From Stemphylium vesicarium (Eukaryota > Ascomycota > Dothideomycetes > Pleosporales > Pleosporaceae), in the NCBI GenBank assembly GCA_004380135.1, contig QXCR01000018.1:248001-312000 (forward strand): a stretch of 64,000 nt of DNA. The letters are read 5' to 3'. The position numbers were made by a program, and so were the translations under genes. Position 1 is the stretch's first letter. Each line of letters begins with the position of its first letter. Below the pieces are notes generated by a model that did no database searches, was not told where the DNA came from, and was given only the letters and a program-made list of their open reading frames with translations. Below, piece after piece: positions 54,873-64,000 of the stretch.

Positions 54873-56156
54873 TACGAGGTTCTACCGAGCAAATTCCAGG
54901 CATTATTGGAGTTCTGGGAGGGAAGGATTAGTCAAAAGGGACATACTGGCAACGGAGTAGGCTTTACAGTCTGGGTGCATTGAGGCATCTTCAGGCGTTT
55001 GATCGTGGTAAGGCCGTACAGTCCTGGCTTTCGACTTGGATACAAGGACCATGATCAGAGACCGACGTACGCAACAGTGGGTGTGCATGGCTAAATGGAC
55101 AACGATCCTTGGCTGGCTCGTGATCTCGACGATTACCGTCGTCTTTGAACCTCCATTCCAGCGGGTGGTGATGCCTTGGGCTCTTATCCGCCACCATCGG
55201 TCATTTTGAGAATTAATGAACTGGAACAATACTTTCTGACTCTACCAGATGTTGGCTGACTCTTTGGAATGTGACTTGTAGTGGTTGGTGTGACTGAGAT
55301 ATTCAGCTTTCTGACGTGTGCCTCAGCTCGAGCATCAGTAGTCATCTTGCCATCGCGAAGGCTTCGTCGGGCATCGCCGAAAAACCAACAGTCACTGCCT
55401 GTCCCGCAATGGCACTTACCGGAAGTAGGCCTGGGCTATTCTTCGATCTCCAATGTCGTGATGCGCTATGCAGGTAGGGTACGACTATGCGAAGCAGCCT
55501 TGTTTGTACAGCCTCACGCTAGAAGGTGGTCAGTAGGGAACACTTCTGTCATCAGCCACATCTTTTTCATTATACGAACCCCGCGTAAGGCATCGAAGAC
55601 ACTAAACAAGTCGGTGTGAAAGTATCAGCGTGATATCCATGAAAGCAGAGGGGCATTGGGAACCAGATCCATAGTTCTGAACGTACGGCACATGAGGCAC
55701 AGCCGCACGCCAGCGAGACGCTCATTTGCCGGCGCGTACAGGCTCACCACGACAAAAGTTTGCAGATAAAGCGCGGTTTGCCGCGCGCATTGAAGTCAAA
55801 GTGCCCTATCACCCGTTTCGCACTTCAAACACTCATCAACGATAACTGCCAACATAGCCCGTGTCCGTTTGCGTCGTTGTTGTGCAACCAAGAGCTAGGA
55901 CAAGCGCATTGTCAATCAAGGTAAAACCTAGTCAGATCTCATTGGTCACGTAGGATTACCTGCCCCACCAAACGCTTCCATAAGACTCCCAGCAGCGCGA
56001 CTGACAATCACGAAAGCAGTTTCCAGTATTTCTATCAACCTGTATCTTGCAGGCAGTCCGCAATAACAACTACATCCTCGACACAGCCTGAAGTCGTTAT
56101 CGCTACAGGGAAATCACAGCCGTTGAACGATATCCTGACCCAAAGTCGCACCCATC
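54873..56156. other. Intergenic, zinc-ribbon gene to deoxyribosyltransferase-like gene
   Basis: 1.3 kb with only short ORFs of no recognisable content on either strand. The last 300 bases are presumably the promoter of the next gene. Nothing else seen. Confidence 0.5.
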
Positions 56157-56969
56157 ATGCGCAATCTCAACTTCTTCTCAAGCAAGAAAGGTTCTCCGAA
56201 TGGCGAACCCAGCCAAAACGCACAAGCAGAATGTCCCGCAAAGGAGAAGACCGCATCTCCATCGAAAGCCATAAACGTTGATGCACCAGTCATCGACACG
56301 GAGGACCAGCTCCCACCCCTACCCAACCCGCTCCCAAACCGGCACGCAGACTTCCTCCACTGCATGCCCAAAGATGCGCCCACCTATCGCAAGTTCAGCG
56401 TCTTCACCGCGGGAAGCATAGAGCAAGGCAGAGCAATCCAGTGGCAGCAACAAATGGCCGACATGCTGGCCCCCTACCCCATCACAGTGTGCAACCCACG
56501 CCGCGGCAACTGGGACGAAGCGGACACGGAAGAGGAAAACAGAAGGAATTTCCAAGCGCAGGTAGATTGGGAGTTGAGCGCGCTGGAGCAAGTTGATGTT
56601 ATCTGCTTCTTCTTCGATGTCACGACTATGAGCCCCGTTTCGCTCCTTGAATTGGGGCTTTGGGCTGCGTCGGATAAGGTTGTTGTGTGCTGTGGTGACA
56701 AGTATCACAGATCGAAGAATGTGGAGATTACATGTGCGAGGTATGATGTCCCGTTGGTAAAGACGTTTGCGGAGCTGGTCCCGGCTGTGGTGAAGAGGCT
56801 GGAGGAGAAGGGCATGCGCCTTGATGGAAAGGGCGAGTTGGTCGGCGAGAACGTGCATGTTGACAAGGAGAAGCCGAAGAAAATACCGCAGGTGGAGAGG
56901 GAGAAGGCCGAGTTGCAGGAGCGGGTTAAGGCGCTTGAGGCACAGTTGGCGGTGCAGGCTAAGATGTGA
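56157..56969 (+). CDS. Nucleoside 2-deoxyribosyltransferase-like protein
   Basis: Intronless, 270 aa. Residues about 78-205 have the Rossmann-like deoxyribosyltransferase fold: FSVFTAGSIEQG (glycine turn at 85-87), ITVCNPRRGNWDE (Cys112 onward), DVICFFFDVTTMSPVSLLEL with Glu165 in the position of the family's catalytic glutamate, and AASDKVVVCC. This matches the Nuc_deoxyrib_tr_3-type proteins of fungi and bacteria. The true enzymes exchange bases on deoxyribonucleosides; relatives include nucleotide-sensing and NAD-cleaving folds, so the activity here is open. The N-terminal 75 residues are disordered and the C-terminus ends in a coiled coil (EREKAELQERVKALEAQLAV), an addition suggesting oligomerisation. 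Confidence 0.85.
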   Translation: MRNLNFFSSKKGSPNGEPSQNAQAECPAKEKTASPSKAINVDAPVIDTEDQLPPLPNPLPNRHADFLHCMPKDAPTYRKFSVFTAGSIEQGRAIQWQQQMADMLAPYPITVCNPRRGNWDEADTEEENRRNFQAQVDWELSALEQVDVICFFFDVTTMSPVSLLELGLWAASDKVVVCCGDKYHRSKNVEITCARYDVPLVKTFAELVPAVVKRLEEKGMRLDGKGELVGENVHVDKEKPKKIPQVEREKAELQERVKALEAQLAVQAKM

Positions 56970-57229
56970 TCTTGGCTGCTCTCTCTTTGTCTGATGCGAT
57001 TTATGATTGGAGTTGGCGGCTATTTGGGCCACTTTCCTTGGGTTGGTTTTTGTCTTTGTACAATATGTTCTTGGGAGGCCTTTTTGTCAATACCCTAGAT
57101 GTATCCCTCGATTACATATATGTTAAAATACCGTGATATGATATAGGATCGACCACTTTGAACAGACCAAGCCATGTTCGTATCAGTGTTCGCTTCTTCG
57201 TCGTCATTCTGCTCGTTACCCGCTCATTC

Positions 57230-57844
57230 TCACCCTTCCTCAACATCAAACCCAACCCTAACCCACAAACTACACCCCTCACACCCGACAAGCACCTCCT
57301 TCTCGCCTCTCCTTTCCGCATCTTCGAGCTCCTCTTCCAGGATCCTGAAACCCTGATCCGCACCGCAGCGACATCCGCGCGTCCACTGCATCCGCGCATC
57401 GTCGTCTTGCACACCGTTATCCGCCTCCTCCTCCGCCTCAAAGTCACTGAGATCAAGCAGTTCAAGCCCCAGTATAAAATCACTCGACGGACCCTCTTCA
57501 CGTCCCCTTCCACCATCCAACCCTCCTAGCGAAGAAGATCGCGAACGAAGCGCATCTCCATTCCGCAGGAACCAATTCTCGTATTCTATCCGTGTCTTGC
57601 CGTTTGCAAGAACTGTGTAGGCTTCTTTTACGTCGTCGACTGTGTAGCCGCCTCTTGCTACCCCTTGCCCTTCCTCCTTCTCTGCCTTCGCCTTCTTGTC
57701 CGGATGCGCCGCCAGCAGCGCAATCTTGTATGCTCGGCGCAGGTCCACGGTGGTGTTGTTTTGGCGAGCTGCGGCGGCGGCGGCGGCGCCCCAGGCTGGC
57801 GCTTCTAGGCTGAGGATATGGTAGTAGTCTTTGGTGTAAGCCAT
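57230..57844 (-). CDS. DPH4: Diphthamide biosynthesis J-protein Dph4
   Basis: Intronless, 204 aa. J-domain at residues about 6-95, with the HPD tripeptide at 47-49 in ALLAAHPDKKAK; helix I and II are separated by an Ala-rich insert (WGAAAAAAARQ). The C-terminal CSL-type zinc finger has the C-x-C pair in GCRCGADQ, the FRILEEELE strand and the C-x2-C pair in VGCEGCSLWVRV. J-domain plus CSL finger is the Dph4/DNAJC24 signature; it supports the Dph1-Dph2 radical step on eEF2 by redox/iron delivery. The ATG at 57844 is the start; the upstream extension to 57946 has no family match. Confidence 0.93.
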   Translation of the reverse strand: MAYTKDYYHILSLEAPAWGAAAAAAARQNNTTVDLRRAYKIALLAAHPDKKAKAEKEEGQGVARGGYTVDDVKEAYTVLANGKTRIEYENWFLRNGDALRSRSSSLGGLDGGRGREEGPSSDFILGLELLDLSDFEAEEEADNGVQDDDARMQWTRGCRCGADQGFRILEEELEDAERRGEKEVLVGCEGCSLWVRVGFDVEEG

Positions 57845-58796
57845 CCTGCTTGTGTGCGCGCGTGGGCGTTTTCGGTTTTGTGCGTATAGGGTCTTGGATT
57901 GTCGACCGCTGACCGGAGGCTGGGTGCCGCAAATGCGACGGTGCAATTTTCGGGGCCAATAAGGGAATGAAAATACTCAGCGCCCGTGATTACGAATGGC
58001 ACTGCCCACAAGGGGCGTATTCAGTGATTTTGCCATACACGACGCGCCATGGGACGGGGCACAGAAAAGTTGGGCGCGGGCGGGGGACATGTTCGCTTCT
58101 TAGTAGTGGGGCAACCGGTTCTGCAGGGTTGGGCACATGGCAGACTTGGAAAGGCCCGACCAGAGTCCTAAGATCGGCATTGTATATGTAAACAAGCCAG
58201 GTGTTGTGAGTCAGAGGTACGTACTGGGTCGCAGAGGTCAACATCACGGCATGGATTCAGCAAGTTGAAGTAACGATTTCTTTGGCTAGCTAAGAGTGCA
58301 GTATCATGACATTAAGCCCACCAGAGCCTTACGTACTGCTCAGCTGGCCATCGAAGAAGATGTCCTGACTCCGAGACTACCAAGAAGACGTCAAACATCT
58401 CTGTCCGCCATAGGATTGAGGTGTTTATGGGCTGCCAAAACGAAAACATGGGGGGAATTGAGGATCGCATCCGAGGAACCGAGCGCAGCCTTCTCTCGCC
58501 GTTAGCAGCCCAGGCCCCCATGAAGAGGGGACTGGAAGTACTGCGATCGTGTTTGAGCGCACGACCTCAGCCCACTGCGTGCTCGATAGGATAGCGCCGG
58601 CGATACAGGAGTTAAAGGGAAATACATCAGTCATGGGGAATTCGACCGTACCGAACCGCTTGCTGCCAAAGCCAATTTTTGAAATCACACAGAACACGTA
58701 CAACTCCGTAGGACGCTCGCTATCGGCCTCCTTCGTCTATTCGAAAACAGATGACGACGGCTGAGGATACACAAGGTCGAAACAGGGAGAGTGCGC
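57845..58796. other. Intergenic, DPH4 promoter to 14-3-3 3' end
   Basis: About 950 bp. Short ORFs on both strands only; no supported gene, RNA or TATA box. Confidence 0.5.
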
Positions 58797-60111
58797 TTAA
58801 GCGGCGGGGGCAGGGGCGGCAGCAGGTGGCTGCTCCTCAGTCTTGGCCTCAGTTGCGGCGGGTGCGTCCTCGGTGGTCTTGGCCTCGCCCTCCTTGGGTG
58901 CGTCGGTGGTGGCGGCCTCGCCCTCGTTGCCGTCTGACGACGTCCAGAGGGTAAGGTTGTCACGGAGGAGCTGCATGATGAGGGTGCTGTCGCGGTAGGA
59001 CTCCTCAGACAGCGAGTCGAGCTCGGCAATGGCGTCGTCGAAAGCCTGCTTGGCAAGATGGCAAGCACGGTCGGGCGAGTTCAGGATCTCGTAGTAGAAG
59101 ACCGAGAAGTTCAGGGCAAGACCGAGACGGATGGGGTGGGTGGGTGTGAGCTCAGTCTGGGCAACATCGGTGGCCGTCTGTGGCAGGGTCAGCTGTTTTG
59201 TTGTTTCATAATACTATGCAGTCATTGCGTCATACCTTGTAGGCCTCGTGTGCAGCGGTCGCAGCGACCTTGCGCTTCTCACCAGAGGCGAACTCGGCAA
59301 GGTAACGGTGGTAGTCTCCCTTCCTGTTTCGCTGTTAGCTCTGGCTGCATCGGATGCGGCGGCATGTACGCACATCTTGTGGTAGAAGACTTTGGACTCG
59401 CCAGACTCGGCCTTGGGGATAAGGGAGTCGTCGAGGACGTTGAGGACATCCTGGCAGACCTCCTCAAGCTCGGTCTCGATCTTCTGGCGGTAGTCACGGA
59501 TGGTGCCAACGTGCTTCTCAGTGCCCTTGGACTCCTCCTTCTGCTCGATTGAGGAGATGATGCGCCACGATGCGCGTCGGGTACCGACAACGTTCTTGTA
59601 CGCGACAGACAAAAGGTTGCGCTCGTCAACGGTAAGCTCACCGGCGACCTGCGGCGTATCAGTATACACAATCAAACTAGGCGCCTGCTGCTGCTGGAGC
59701 CTGCCCATGTCTAGGCGGATGCGGTCGGGCATACCTTGGCGACTTCCTGCGAAATAGTCAGTATGTGAGGCCTGGCAAGTGTAGCTGTGTTATCGACTGA
59801 CCTTCATGTACGTAACCATCTCTGCAAGCAGCGTCGTTAGCATTGCGCAGGCTCAGCTGAGGGCGCATGGGACTTACCATCGTAGCGCTCAGCCTGTTCA
59901 CACAGCCGGGCGAGGAAAGTCTTGCTGTTGCGACGTCAATTACTGTAGGCAGCTGTAGGCAGCACACGTATCGTACCTCTCACGCTGTTTGGGGGAGCCA
60001 AGTTAGCCTATGTTGCATGTAGTCTATTGGGGCCCAGAGGGGCATCCCGCCGGGGGACAACAGCGGGGGGGGGGATGGGGCGGATAAAGCAAGACATACC
60101 TCAGTCGCCAT
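58797..60111 (-). CDS. BMH1: 14-3-3 protein with eight exons, several tiny
   Basis: Eight exons: 60111-60100 (12 nt), 59984-59977 (8), 59924-59878 (47), 59821-59802 (20), 59746-59735 (12), 59648-59374, 59323-59236 and 59177-58797; total 843 nt, 280 aa. The assembled start is MATERESKTFLARLCEQAER followed by YDEMVTYMKEVAK, exactly the 14-3-3 opening. The phosphopeptide groove is intact: NLLSVAYKNVVGTRRASWRI, VFYHKMKGDYHRYLAEF, RLGLALNFSVFYYEILNSPD and DNLTLWTSSDGNEG. 14-3-3 dimers bind phospho-Ser/Thr clients in signalling, morphogenesis and cell cycle. The tail after the last helix is Ala/Pro/Glu-rich. Phases close only with all five tiny or short 5' exons included. Confidence 0.96.
60029..60083 (+). 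other. Clustered G-runs in 14-3-3 intron 1
   Basis: Runs of G at 60029-60032, 60039-60042, 60052-60056, 60065-60074 (ten G) and 60077-60080, then GG at 60082-60083, fit a G-quadruplex pattern with loops of 2-9 nt. It lies on the strand opposite to the transcript, so the template would carry the G-rich sequence and the RNA would be C-rich. Confidence 0.6.
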
Positions 60112-61330
60112 TGTGATAGTTGGGTTGATGGGTGTATGTGGTGTCGGTGGACTGTGGGGTTGGGTGCAGATGTGTACGGAAGGATAGACAGCGGATGGAG
60201 TTGTTGAGGTGTTTGTGTGGATCAACGAACAGAAGAGGATCGAAGTTGTTTTGAGGAAGCGAGCGTCTGCCCTAAGAGTCTCTCGGGGGGCCGTGCGTAA
60301 AACGAACAACACCACCCCGTCAACTGCGCCTTCCCCCAATTGGCGCCTGGACGAGTTATTCACATGGCCGCCTGCCCCGTTTGCACGCTGGCATGCCGTC
60401 CATTCGAGATGTGCATTCCTCTGCTCCCCCTATTGTCGCTGCCACCACCACGCAGCGGCCGGTGCTGCTGGACGGAGCTGGTAATGAGGGGTACATTCGG
60501 CACGTGAGCCTTCAGGGTCTACCTGTCCAAACCGCAACACGGCCGCCGTGGCCGTAGCCTCGCCCAAAACCCATGCCGCCGTCATTTCATGCCCATCCGC
60601 CTGCTCTCCCTGTGACCTCGATATCCAGCCGTCACACCAGGGAACCTCTGAAGCGCGGCCGCCAGCGAGAGGCTGACTCCTGGACGGCCGTCCCATGTCT
60701 GAGTGGGGGCCAATCAGTGCGCCTTGGAAACAGCTAGAAAACTTGGACGGCACCTCTTGCGTGGAGCTGCTCTCTGACCCATGATTCGTGTCGCGCCGTG
60801 AGCATGCCGTACCCAGATTGCCCTTCACCTCCAAAGCTTACGTTACGTGAGGCTGTCCTGGCACGTCAGTCCCTCAACGTCAACCTTTGCGCGGTTATTG
60901 GCGGCGGGCTGGCAGCGATGATATCATTGCAAAGGGAAGCTGAAACATGCAGCATGCCCCAATCTCCAAGCCCATGTCATAGATTTGCCTGATTATCAAG
61001 GCAGCACACGTGCATCCAGAATTATGTACGGACACCGTCTTTGCCGCATGCCGCATGTGCATTTCCATAACATCCTATCTAAAGCCAACCGCGCTGGTCC
61101 GGGCAACATAGTGTTCGTCGCGGCCCGCAACTGCAGCCCTTGGTCCGCAGCAGGATCGAACTGCATTGACAGGCGCTGTAGCACATTTATCGTGCGGCGC
61201 AGGGACATGGTCGTGCCCTTTGACCTCTGTAGCCTCCTGAAGCGATTCGTGTCTGACCCAGACTACATTCTGGCCTTTGTTATGTATACCATTATGTCCG
61301 ATGCGCCGTCTATCCGCGCATAGGCGTACC
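60112..61330. other. Intergenic, 14-3-3 promoter to FMP32 3' end
   Basis: 1.2 kb. It holds the 14-3-3 promoter. Short overlapping ORFs (60209-60484, 60985-61323) lack any coding signature. No gene called. Confidence 0.5.
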
Positions 61331-62239
61331 TCACATCAACAGCCGCCACACACCCAGCATCAGCGCCGCAGTACCGGTGCACACACCCATCAGCCACTGC
61401 AGCGTCGAGAACTTGACTGCCTCGAGTCTCTCTCTCAGTTGCGCCGTCTCTTGCTCAATCCTCGTGTCTGTCTCCTTCAGCTTCAGCTCCTGCACATTTG
61501 CCTCTTCGCGAATGCGCCCCTTTTCCAGGTTCAAGTCTAGCCTTACAGACGCCTGCGTCCTTTGTATCTCGTCCCGTAATCGAGAGTTCAGCTTCGCCAG
61601 CTCGTTGGTGAGGCGCTCGTGTGAGGCGCGTGTCAGGCTAGATTCGGTAGAGTCGGCGGTCATGAGTTCAGAGCGGAGTTTCGCAAAATCGACTTTCTGT
61701 GTATAGGTGGCTTTCTCTTGGTCCTCACGCAGGACCATAGTACGCGTGAGATTCTGAATGCTAGACAAGTCAGTTGGGCGCAATATAATCCTCCGTGCGG
61801 GGTGAACTCACCTCTCTTCAATGACATCGCTGAGAACCCTCATCATACCCTCAGCCTGCTCCTCTGTGAAGCCCTCCTCCTTCATCCGCTGCACAAACTT
61901 GAGTGTGTCGAAATGGTGGTCCTTGTACTGCCTTGCAGTCGCGCTGAAGCTGCGCCGGAGCTCCAGCGGAGAGGCATAGCTAGTCTTATGGTGTGGTGAT
62001 GTCTGCCGCCAGAGCTTTGTTGCTTGTACTTGGAGTGGTGAGGGCTTCGGGAGTGCGGTGCGACGGTCGGAAGTTGAACAAGACCTATATCGCCTTGCTT
62101 CTACTGCGCCTAGCGCTACTGGCCACGATGCCCTCGCAAACCATTGAAGCTGAGGTAGAAGGAATCGCGATATTGCCGTCGCTTGTATCGAGGGTGCTGT
62201 CATTGTGCTGATGTTGCAGTTCCTACATTCTCTCGCCAT
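61331..62239 (-). CDS. FMP32: DUF1640/FMP32 (MCUR1-like) mitochondrial inner-membrane protein
   Basis: Two exons, 62239-61812 and 61760-61331, intron 51 nt; 285 aa. The N-terminus is a mitochondrial presequence; a second ATG at 62203 (MTAPSIQATAISRFLLPQLQ) gives a better amphipathic leader and may be the true start (273 aa). The conserved core begins DHHFDTLKFVQRMKEEGFTE and EQAEGMMRVLSDVIEESI, runs through a long coiled coil (LRSELMTADSTESSLTRA to LKLKETDTRIEQETAQLRER) and ends with one membrane helix (LMGVCTGTAALMLGVWRLLM). That is the Fmp32/Put7/MCUR1 family, linked to cytochrome oxidase, proline metabolism or calcium-uniporter regulation depending on species. Confidence 0.92.
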
Positions 62240-62480
62240 CGAGAAATTGAAAGCCGCGGATAGCCAAGCCCTGCGACGTCAATGGATTTGCCGAATTCGG
62301 CATACCATTCCACTCTGTCGCAAAACATTCTTAGAGCACTGCGCAAACACTTTTCATGTATAATGAGATTAATTATTGCTGCATTATCATTCAAAGAAGC
62401 CCCAGAAAACATGTTACCCTAAAAGCATAAACAACGCTTGCTATGCATAACCACAAGAGAGAAGCAAACAATCAACCGCC

Positions 62481-64000
62481 TCATCTACCGTACTCCAAAC
62501 TAGGCACAATAACAGGGCCATACTTCATCGGCGCACTGTAACCACCATCGTTCTGCACCATAAAGTCTACCGCCAAACTCAGCTTTCCGCCGCCGTGTCC
62601 AGGCACAGCTTGGCCGAAAGTCCCGTTCACAACGTCAGGATCATAAATCACACATGCGACATAATTCCTTCGACCCATCAGCCTCTTGTACTCCCTCGGC
62701 TGACCGTTGACATCTTGTGTGAAGATCTCCATCATATCTTCCTTCGTATCCGTGGGCTGATTGTTGCTGCGATGTCCGTTCTGGGGTACATAGAGGGCGC
62801 GGTTGTTGTGGAGAAGTCGCAGCACGTAATTCCCGGGTGGCCCATTGACGACTGAAGAGGAGATGATTTGGTACATCGTCTTGTGGTCCTGGGGTCTTGA
62901 TGGGTCATGGACTAGACCAGCACCACAACAGTCGACAGCGCCGGACATGAACGTCATTCGTAATGACTTGTTATGGGCGATGCCTTGCAGCGTTCGGATG
63001 AGGTACGTTCGCTCAAGGTCCTATACTCCGTTAGTATGCCACTGAACCCTAGTTGAGTCTCACTGACCTTTGAATCGTGCGTCCACTGATCCCTCAACTC
63101 ATCGAGTAGATCAATCTCGCCAAAAGGACTAAGGACACCACTCATCAGTCCAGACTTGCCAATCGCTTTCTTGACTGAGTTGAAGCCATCGCCGACGACG
63201 CTCTTAGCACCAACAACGCCAGCAACACCGGCCGTAACCTTTCCAAGCATGTTGAAAGTACCAGTAACGGCCTTCTTGCCCGTAGCCATCGAGTGGGCGA
63301 GGTGCTCAACAGATTCGAGGCGAGGGTACACGATAGGAACAGGAACCATCCAGATGCAATGTTGTACACTCGGTGGCAACGTCGCAACCTTTGGGAAGAT
63401 GCCCTGATACGTCGGACCTGCCATGACCTGATGTGGGTTGCGTTCAGAGCGACAATCCGGACCAACAACCGTGACACAAGGACCAAGATACTTGATAAAG
63501 TGCCAGCCAGTACCAGTAATAGTGAAGAGATCCATGTCGTTGTTCACGTTTCGCAGTATCTCCAGGGTTGTGTGGTGCTGGAAGAGCAGGTACATCTCGA
63601 TACCCAGTCTTCCAATGTTCTTGAACATGTTGGAGAACTGCATATATTCGGGATATGACCCAAAGCCATCAAATCTGTGCATCGTCAGTATAAGAAAGAA
63701 TTCCAGGGATTGTTGCATATACTTACATGTCGTGGTCATCAAGGGCAAGGATGTGAGGTATTTGGGCGAATGCCTCCCTCAGATGTGGCTGATCAAAGTG
63801 GCTAGTGTAGTAGTGGAAGTATGCATGGCACACGTCTTCCTCGTGCTTTGCAGTCCAGGGTGCGTTCTTCCGGGTCTCTTTTCCACTTGTTGCAGTCCAT
63901 TGCTTCAGTAATGGAAGCTCTTTCCACAAACGGTCAGCATAAATCTGACCGCCAAGACCCAGTTGCACGTGGAAGCCACCACACTCGGCGTTCTTCTGCA
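62481..64000 (-). CDS. PhoD-like phosphatase domain protein, 5' end outside window
   Basis: Three exons visible: 62481-63020, 63068-63674 and 63727 to the window edge (frame still open at 64000), with introns of 47 and 52 nt. The centre has the PhoD metal-site signature LDDHDI spanning the 52-nt intron, followed by FDGFGSYPEY; the upstream HVQLGLGGQIYADRLWKELP has the strand and Gly-Gly-Asp-like region. This is the fungal PhoD_2 type, usually a very large cytosolic protein with an N-terminal extension that here lies outside the window. The C-terminus is Gly/Asn-rich and ends YSAPMKYGPVIVPSLEYGR. Substrate unknown; phosphodiesterase or phosphatase activity is inferred from the family. Confidence 0.88.

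Noticed and set aside
61135..61165. B-box-like GGATCGAACTGC, possible tRNA
   Set aside because: No A-box, no cloverleaf pairing and no T-run follow.

Overview
This window is nuclear chromosomal DNA from a filamentous ascomycete (Pezizomycotina), most likely a Dothideomycete. The evidence is gene structure and content. Most introns are 44-120 nt with GTAAGT/GTACGT-type donors, internal CTGAC/CTAAC branch-like motifs and YAG acceptors. The proteins include two fungal Zn-cluster regulators, a NAD-isocitrate dehydrogenase subunit, Arp2/3 and NatB subunits, a GH47 mannosidase and lineage-typical proteins such as a probable double zinc ribbon protein. The class-level placement is inference. I see no transposon, tRNA, rRNA, CRISPR array or secondary-metabolite backbone gene.

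Layout. 1-5 kb: 3' part of a mitochondrial Met-tRNA synthetase, the spliceosomal G-patch factor SPP2, and a Frag1/DRAM/Sfk1 membrane protein. 7-10.3 kb: one long disordered protein with an N-myristoylation motif and a five-copy RRKS repeat. 11-16.5 kb: ornithine decarboxylase behind a long ATG-free leader, then a divergent pair, mitoribosomal mS41 and Arp2/3 subunit 1. 16.9-24.2 kb: two Zn-cluster transcription factors flanking a small two-TM protein. 26-33.3 kb: LYAR, ER sulfhydryl oxidase ERV2, a branched-chain aminotransferase and a NEDD8-type protease. 34-42.2 kb: ER/Golgi GH47 mannosidase, a metallo-beta-lactamase-fold hydrolase, ribosomal eL38, a 91-aa membrane protein and an uncharacterised 611-aa protein. 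43.4-52.5 kb: IDH1, BUD23, SVP26, a BTB protein and NatB subunit Naa25/Mdm20. 53.6-64 kb: a zinc-ribbon protein, a nucleoside 2-deoxyribosyltransferase-like protein, DPH4, a 14-3-3 protein with very small exons, a DUF1640/FMP32 mitochondrial protein and a truncated PhoD-like phosphatase.

How they fit together. The genes do not form a pathway cluster; this is ordinary gene-dense euchromatin of housekeeping genes. Several pairs share short divergent promoters (mS41/ARPC1, eL38/91-aa protein, BUD23/SVP26, ERV2/aminotransferase) and several meet tail to tail. Functional themes recur by chance or loosely: mitochondrial and cytosolic translation (MSM1, mS41, eL38, BUD23, DPH4), secretory-pathway glycoprotein folding and sorting (ERV2, GH47, SVP26), and cAMP/14-3-3-type phospho-signalling (the RRKS repeat protein and 14-3-3).

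In total I support 30 protein-coding genes, two of them cut by the window edges, plus two tentative small ORFs. Exon boundaries were read by eye from frame, splice motifs and family conservation. For every multi-exon gene that lies wholly inside the window, the exon lengths sum to a whole number of codons.
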